A stretch of 64,000 nt of DNA, taken from positions 44,487 to 108,486 of the forward strand of contig DATGEL010000093.1 of assembly GCA_035310145.1 (NCBI GenBank), written 5' to 3'. Of the stretch, positions 60,761-64,000 are shown one piece after another; the stretch's first letter is position 1, and every line of letters starts with the position of its first letter. The position numbers and the translations under genes were made by a program. Under the pieces are notes generated by a model that had not been told where the DNA came from, searched no databases, and saw nothing but the letters and a program-made list of their open reading frames with translations. This DNA comes from Dehalococcoidia bacterium. Its GTDB lineage: Bacteria > Chloroflexota > Dehalococcoidia > CAUJGQ01.

Positions 60761-61480
60761 GTGGGCAGACAGCGCACAAGCAAAGCGTCGACCGCCGCGG
60801 GTTTGCTCACGCTCGCCGCGCTCCCGTTGCGCGTCCTGGGCTGGTGGCTCCGTTCCCTCGCCGCGGTTCGACACGGCCGCTTCAGCCCCCGTGTGACCGC
60901 GGCCGTCGCCGTTCTCCTCACGGTGGAAGCCGTCGCCCTGGGGATGGTCTTGCGGAATACCGATCGAACCATCGCCGCTGCCGCCATCATCGTTTGCCTC
61001 GCGAGTACGCTGGCCGCGGTCACCTGGCTCGTCCGCTGGTGCGGTGGGCGCCGACGGCTCCGCATCGAGCGATTCGAGTCGCTGCTCGCGCTCACCCCCT
61101 CGCAGTTCGAGGGCGCGGTCGCCGACCTGTTGCACGACCTCGGCTACCGCGCTGTGCGCCGCGTCGGCGGCGCCGGCGATCTGGGCGCCGACGTCCTCTG
61201 CCGGGACGGTAAGGGGCGCAAGGTAGCCGTGCAGTGCAAGCGGCATGCGCCGGGCATCAAGGTCGGCTCCGGCGACGTGCAGTCGTTCATCGGCATGGTC
61301 ACAGTGCACCACGCGGCGGCACGCGGCATCTTCGTCACGACCTCGACCTTCACCGCGCCGGCGCTGGCGCTCGCCCGCCGGCACGAGATCCGCACCATCG
61401 ACGGTCCGGAGCTTTCCAGGCTAATCGCCGGGTCGCGCGAGAGAACCCCTGCCGAGCCTGCCTCGCTGCGCGAGCCGTAG
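60761..61480 (+). CDS. Membrane-anchored Mrr-type restriction endonuclease-like protein
   Basis: A 239-residue protein. Two TMs (VTAAVAVLLTVEAVALGMVL and IAAAAIIVCLASTLAAVTWLV) precede an Mrr_cat domain: FEGAVADLLHDLGYRAVRRVGGAGDLGADVLCRDGKGRKVAVQCKR, the D-x(n)-QxK endonuclease core (Asp and QCK). Then GSGDVQSFIGMVTVHHAAARGIFVTTSTF. The GTG start follows GGAGGGAGG. Type IV-like nucleases cleave modified DNA; membrane-tied versions occur in many bacteria, with unclear function. Confidence 0.85.
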   Translation: MGRQRTSKASTAAGLLTLAALPLRVLGWWLRSLAAVRHGRFSPRVTAAVAVLLTVEAVALGMVLRNTDRTIAAAAIIVCLASTLAAVTWLVRWCGGRRRLRIERFESLLALTPSQFEGAVADLLHDLGYRAVRRVGGAGDLGADVLCRDGKGRKVAVQCKRHAPGIKVGSGDVQSFIGMVTVHHAAARGIFVTTSTFTAPALALARRHEIRTIDGPELSRLIAGSRERTPAEPASLREP

Positions 61481-61640
61481 CTCTCCGCCAGGCTGACACG
61501 GCATCGCTGCCGCCGGTATGAGACCCGCGAGGGTCCGGACGTGGGCACGGAGATTGCTCTGCGCCGCGCCCGGCTTCGTGCCTATACTGGGCACGGCCGG
61601 CAGCCGCGCGGAGCGGCGCCGCACCGGCGAGGAGGAAATC

Positions 61641-62519
61641 GTGAGTTACAGCGACATTCTCTACGAGACCAGGGGCCGCCTGGCGATCGTCACGCTCAAC
61701 CGGCCGGAGAAGATGAACGCGCTCTCGCACCGGCTGCGCTCCGAGGTCTTCGACGCGCTCAAGAACGCCGAGGCCGACGCCGGCGTGCGCGTGATCATCA
61801 TCCGCGGCTCCGGCCGCGCCTTTTCCGCCGGCTACGACCTGGGCGGCGCCAACCAGACCGATGACGTCAGCCAGTACCAGGAAACGCGCTCCGGCCTGCC
61901 CGCCGTCGGCCCGATCTTCCCCGGCCAGGGTCAATGGCCGCAGCACCTGCTCTCCGGCTACTGGCAGATCTGGGAGCTGGCCAAGCCGGTGATCGCCCAG
62001 GTGCACGGCTACTGCCTCGCGGGCGGCACCGAGCTGGCCACCTTCTGCGACCTGATGTTCGTCGCCGACGACGCGGTCCTCGGCTACCCGCCCGTGCGCG
62101 CGATGACGACCGTGGACATGGTCTACCACCCCTGGCACATGCCAATGCGCAAAGCCCGCGAGCTGCTCTACACGGGCGACTCGATCAGCGGCGAGGAGGC
62201 GGTGCGCATCGGTTGGGCGAACCGCGCCTACCCGGCCGACCAGCTGGCGGAAGAGACCGAGCGCTTCGCCGAGCGCATCGCCAACATCGAGAGCGACATG
62301 CTGCAGATGTCCAAGCGCGGCTGCAACCGCGCCTACGAGGTGATGGGCATCCGCACGGCGCTGGCGGTGGGCGCCGACATCCAGGCGCTGAGCACCTACC
62401 GGCCGAGCGGCAAGATGTTCGGCACGATCCTGCGCGAGAAGGGCCTCAAGGCCGCGCTCGACTGGCGCGACGGCCCCTTCCGCGACTACCGCACCGCGCC
62501 GAGCAAGCCGCGGGCGTAG
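61641..62519 (+). CDS. Crotonase-fold enzyme (enoyl-CoA hydratase family)
   Basis: A 292-residue crotonase. VTLNRPEKMNALSHRL, IRGSGRAFSAGYDLGG (oxyanion hole), and AQVHGYCLAGGTELATFCDLMFVADD keep the first Glu. The second Glu position reads GYPPVRAMTT, so the hydratase acid pair is broken. GTG start after GGAGGA. Resembles acyl-CoA-processing crotonases such as naphthoyl/benzoyl-type; activity unknown. A similar gene lies 750 bp downstream. Confidence 0.9.
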   Translation: MSYSDILYETRGRLAIVTLNRPEKMNALSHRLRSEVFDALKNAEADAGVRVIIIRGSGRAFSAGYDLGGANQTDDVSQYQETRSGLPAVGPIFPGQGQWPQHLLSGYWQIWELAKPVIAQVHGYCLAGGTELATFCDLMFVADDAVLGYPPVRAMTTVDMVYHPWHMPMRKARELLYTGDSISGEEAVRIGWANRAYPADQLAEETERFAERIANIESDMLQMSKRGCNRAYEVMGIRTALAVGADIQALSTYRPSGKMFGTILREKGLKAALDWRDGPFRDYRTAPSKPRA

Positions 62520-62547
62520 GGAGCTGATGGATGGAGGAGGGTATCGG

Positions 62548-63183
62548 GTGAAGGGTCAGCGTGGCCCCGCGACGTTCCCGACAGTGCGGGCCGAGGTCCT
62601 GGCTGGGCCTCGCGCGCGGCTCGATCGAAGCTGCGTCCTTCGCCCGCTGCCCTCGTACCTCCGGCCCGGCCTCGACCTGGTGCTCTGCGGCTGCAATCCG
62701 GGGCTGTTCTCAGCCGCGGTGGGGCACTACTTCGCCCGACCGGGCAACGCCTTCTGGCCGCTGCTGGCCGAGGCCGGCATCACCCCGCGCCTGTTCCGGC
62801 CCGATGAGGACGCGGCGCTGCTCGAGCTGGGCGTCGGGCTCACCGACATCGTGGCACGGCCCTCGGCCGGCACCGGCGACGTGAGCGCGGCCGAATGGCG
62901 GGCGGGCGGCGCCGCGGTCGCCGGCCGGCTGCGGGAGTTCCGGCCAGCCGCCGTCTGCTTCGTCGGCGACACCGCCTACCGCGCCTTCGCGGGGCGGCCC
63001 CGCGACCGCTGGGGCCGCCAGGCCGGAGACTGGGAGGGGACCGCCGTCTTCGTGGCGCCTTCAACCAGCGGCCGCGTGGTGCGGCTGGCCGCTGAGCGCC
63101 GCGCGGCGTTCCTGGAAGTCGGCGCCTGGCTGCGGGCGCGGCGCGAATCTGCTGTAATGCCGCTGAGCGGCGATTCGCCGTAA
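62548..63183 (+). CDS. Mismatch-specific DNA glycosylase (MUG/TDG-like)
   Basis: About 211 residues. LVLCGCNPGLFSAAVGHYFARPGNAFWPLLAEAG is the MUG motif with catalytic Asn in GCNPG. DIVARPSAGTGDVSAAEW and VCFVGDTAYRAFAG follow, then VAPSTSGRVV for the intercalation loop. It removes U or modified T from mispaired DNA. GTG start with GGAGGAGGG before it; ATG 62527 is an alternative. It lies between two crotonase genes. Confidence 0.92.
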   Translation: MKGQRGPATFPTVRAEVLAGPRARLDRSCVLRPLPSYLRPGLDLVLCGCNPGLFSAAVGHYFARPGNAFWPLLAEAGITPRLFRPDEDAALLELGVGLTDIVARPSAGTGDVSAAEWRAGGAAVAGRLREFRPAAVCFVGDTAYRAFAGRPRDRWGRQAGDWEGTAVFVAPSTSGRVVRLAAERRAAFLEVGAWLRARRESAVMPLSGDSP

Positions 63184-63271
63184 CAACCGCGCGCCCGCGC
63201 GCCGGGGCGACACGGGGCCATTCCACCGCGCCTGCCCGTCCGCCGGCCACGGCCCGCGCCGGAGTTGCACG

Positions 63272-64000
63272 ATGCCTGACTTCGAAAACCTGACCTACGA
63301 GAAGGTCGGCGCCGGTGGGCGCGTGGCACGCATCACGCTCAACCGGCCGGAAAAGATGAACTCGCTCAGCTTCGAGCTGCTGCAGGAGTTCCGCCATGCC
63401 CTGGAAGAGGCGGAGGACGACCCTGGCGTCAGCGTGATCGTCGTGCGCGGCGCCGGGCGCACCTTCTCCGCCGGCTACGACCTCACGCCCGGCCCGCGCC
63501 GCCAATATCCGGCGATGCAGCAAAGCCAGCGCCGCTCGGTGAGCACGATCCGCACCAACATGGTGCGCGTCTCCGATTTCCAGCTCTACCTCTTCAACAT
63601 TGCCAAGCCGACGATCGCGCAGGTGCACGGCTACGCCATCGCCGGCGGCCTCGAGTTCGCGATGATGCACGACATCGTGATTGCGGCCGAGGACGCCCGC
63701 TTCGGCCATCCCGGCGTGCGCGGCCTCGGCACATCGCGCACCTGCGCGATCCTGCCGCTCGTTGTCGGCATGAGGAAGACCTACGAGCTGATGTACACGG
63801 GCGACTCGATCGACGCGCGCGAGGCGGCACGCATCGGCCTGATCAACGCCGCCGTGCCGGCCGACGAGCTCGAAGCGACGACGCTGCGCTGGGCGGAGCG
63901 CATCGGCATCCAGACAGGCGACTCGCTGGCGGTGATCAAGCGCTCGATCAACTGCTTCTACGAGGCGATGGGCATCGCCAACGCCGTGCACACGGCCACC
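63272..64000 (+). CDS. Crotonase-fold enzyme (enoyl-CoA hydratase family), truncated by window end
   Basis: At least 243 residues, open at the right edge. ITLNRPEKMNSLSFELL, VRGAGRTFSAGYDL, AQVHGYAIAGGLEFAMMHDIVIAAEDARFGHPGVRGLGTS keep the first Glu (GGLEF) but lack the second (HPGV for the usual PEV). Similar to the gene at 61641-62519, probably a paralogue pair. The ATG lies after GGAG at about eight bases. Confidence 0.9.
   Translation, partial: MPDFENLTYEKVGAGGRVARITLNRPEKMNSLSFELLQEFRHALEEAEDDPGVSVIVVRGAGRTFSAGYDLTPGPRRQYPAMQQSQRRSVSTIRTNMVRVSDFQLYLFNIAKPTIAQVHGYAIAGGLEFAMMHDIVIAAEDARFGHPGVRGLGTSRTCAILPLVVGMRKTYELMYTGDSIDAREAARIGLINAAVPADELEATTLRWAERIGIQTGDSLAVIKRSINCFYEAMGIANAVHTAT

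Noticed and set aside
1..64000. tRNA, rRNA, tmRNA or known riboswitch
   Set aside because: No cloverleaf with a TTCGA-type T-loop, no rRNA segment, and no cobalamin, SAM or TPP riboswitch core was seen by reading; a covariance-model search would be needed to exclude weak ones.

Overview
The window is high-GC bacterial chromosome, densely coded on both strands, with many GTG starts and clear Shine-Dalgarno sequences. I see no rRNA, tRNA, phage, plasmid or insertion-sequence gene. Gene content fits an aerobic or facultative soil or water member of the Chloroflexota, possibly near Dehalococcoidia or Thermomicrobia: a cytochrome b6-type menaquinol complex with a copper-protein lipoprotein, an FHA/VWA/PP2C signalling operon, non-mevalonate isoprenoid genes, a DUF970 cyclic-di-AMP receptor and a CysO-like sulfur-carrier pathway. 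This placement is inference; no marker gene in the window proves it.

Layout. 0-5 kb: ParA ATPase, then a minus-strand operon of PP2C phosphatase, VWA protein and FHA protein, the first and last with zinc ribbons. 5-10.5 kb: a phosphotransferase, then a peptide ABC transporter operon (Tat lipoprotein binding protein and two permeases, no ATPase) with a 68-residue Cys-Cys-ended small protein inside it. 10.7-20.7 kb: DinB-fold protein, 2-hydroxyacid dehydrogenase, small proteins, cobalamin-binding protein, TMEM175-like channel, a crotonase, Eis-like acetyltransferase, FGGY kinase and a secreted Gly/Phe-rich protein. 20.7-27 kb: methyltransferase, YchF-type ATPase and the quinol:acceptor oxidoreductase (41-residue membrane peptide, cytochrome b6, subunit IV, Rieske, cytochrome c-cupredoxin-cupredoxin lipoprotein). 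27-34 kb: glycosyltransferases, LOG protein, DUF970 protein, lipoyl synthase, CoA-binding protein, PAP2 phosphatase, Usp, and a glycosyltransferase-polysaccharide deacetylase fusion. 34-39 kb: cysS, cysE, ispF, ispD and a PRC-barrel protein. 39-48 kb: MBL hydrolase, enolase-superfamily enzyme, Trm112-like protein, nucleoside phosphorylase, folK-folP-methyltransferase, an Nramp-like transporter and a BON-domain protein. 48-54.3 kb: glutamate synthase small subunit, then the sulfur cluster mec-cysM-cysO-(MoaD::MoeB)-cysK-rrf2. 54.4-64 kb: VOC protein, leucyl aminopeptidase, hydrolase, DUF983 protein, ferritin-like protein, membrane Mrr-type nuclease, two tandem crotonases around a mismatch DNA glycosylase; the last crotonase runs off the end.

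The most coherent system is the sulfur cluster. An Rrf2 regulator with three clustered cysteines, behind a recognisable sigma-A-like promoter, heads a co-oriented set with everything needed for cysteine synthesis on a protein thiocarboxylate: a carrier, an activating E1, a CysM-type synthase and a JAMM peptidase. Both carrier copies hide the Gly-Gly: the free one ends Gly-Gly-Ala and the other is fused to the E1 with Gly-Gly at the same residues (90-91). Proteolytic maturation, perhaps by the linked JAMM enzyme, is a testable inference. Two non-coding repeat families stand out: a 72-73 bp element with 17-bp terminal inverted repeats (two copies) and a 205-bp inverted pair of hairpins inside the sulfur cluster.
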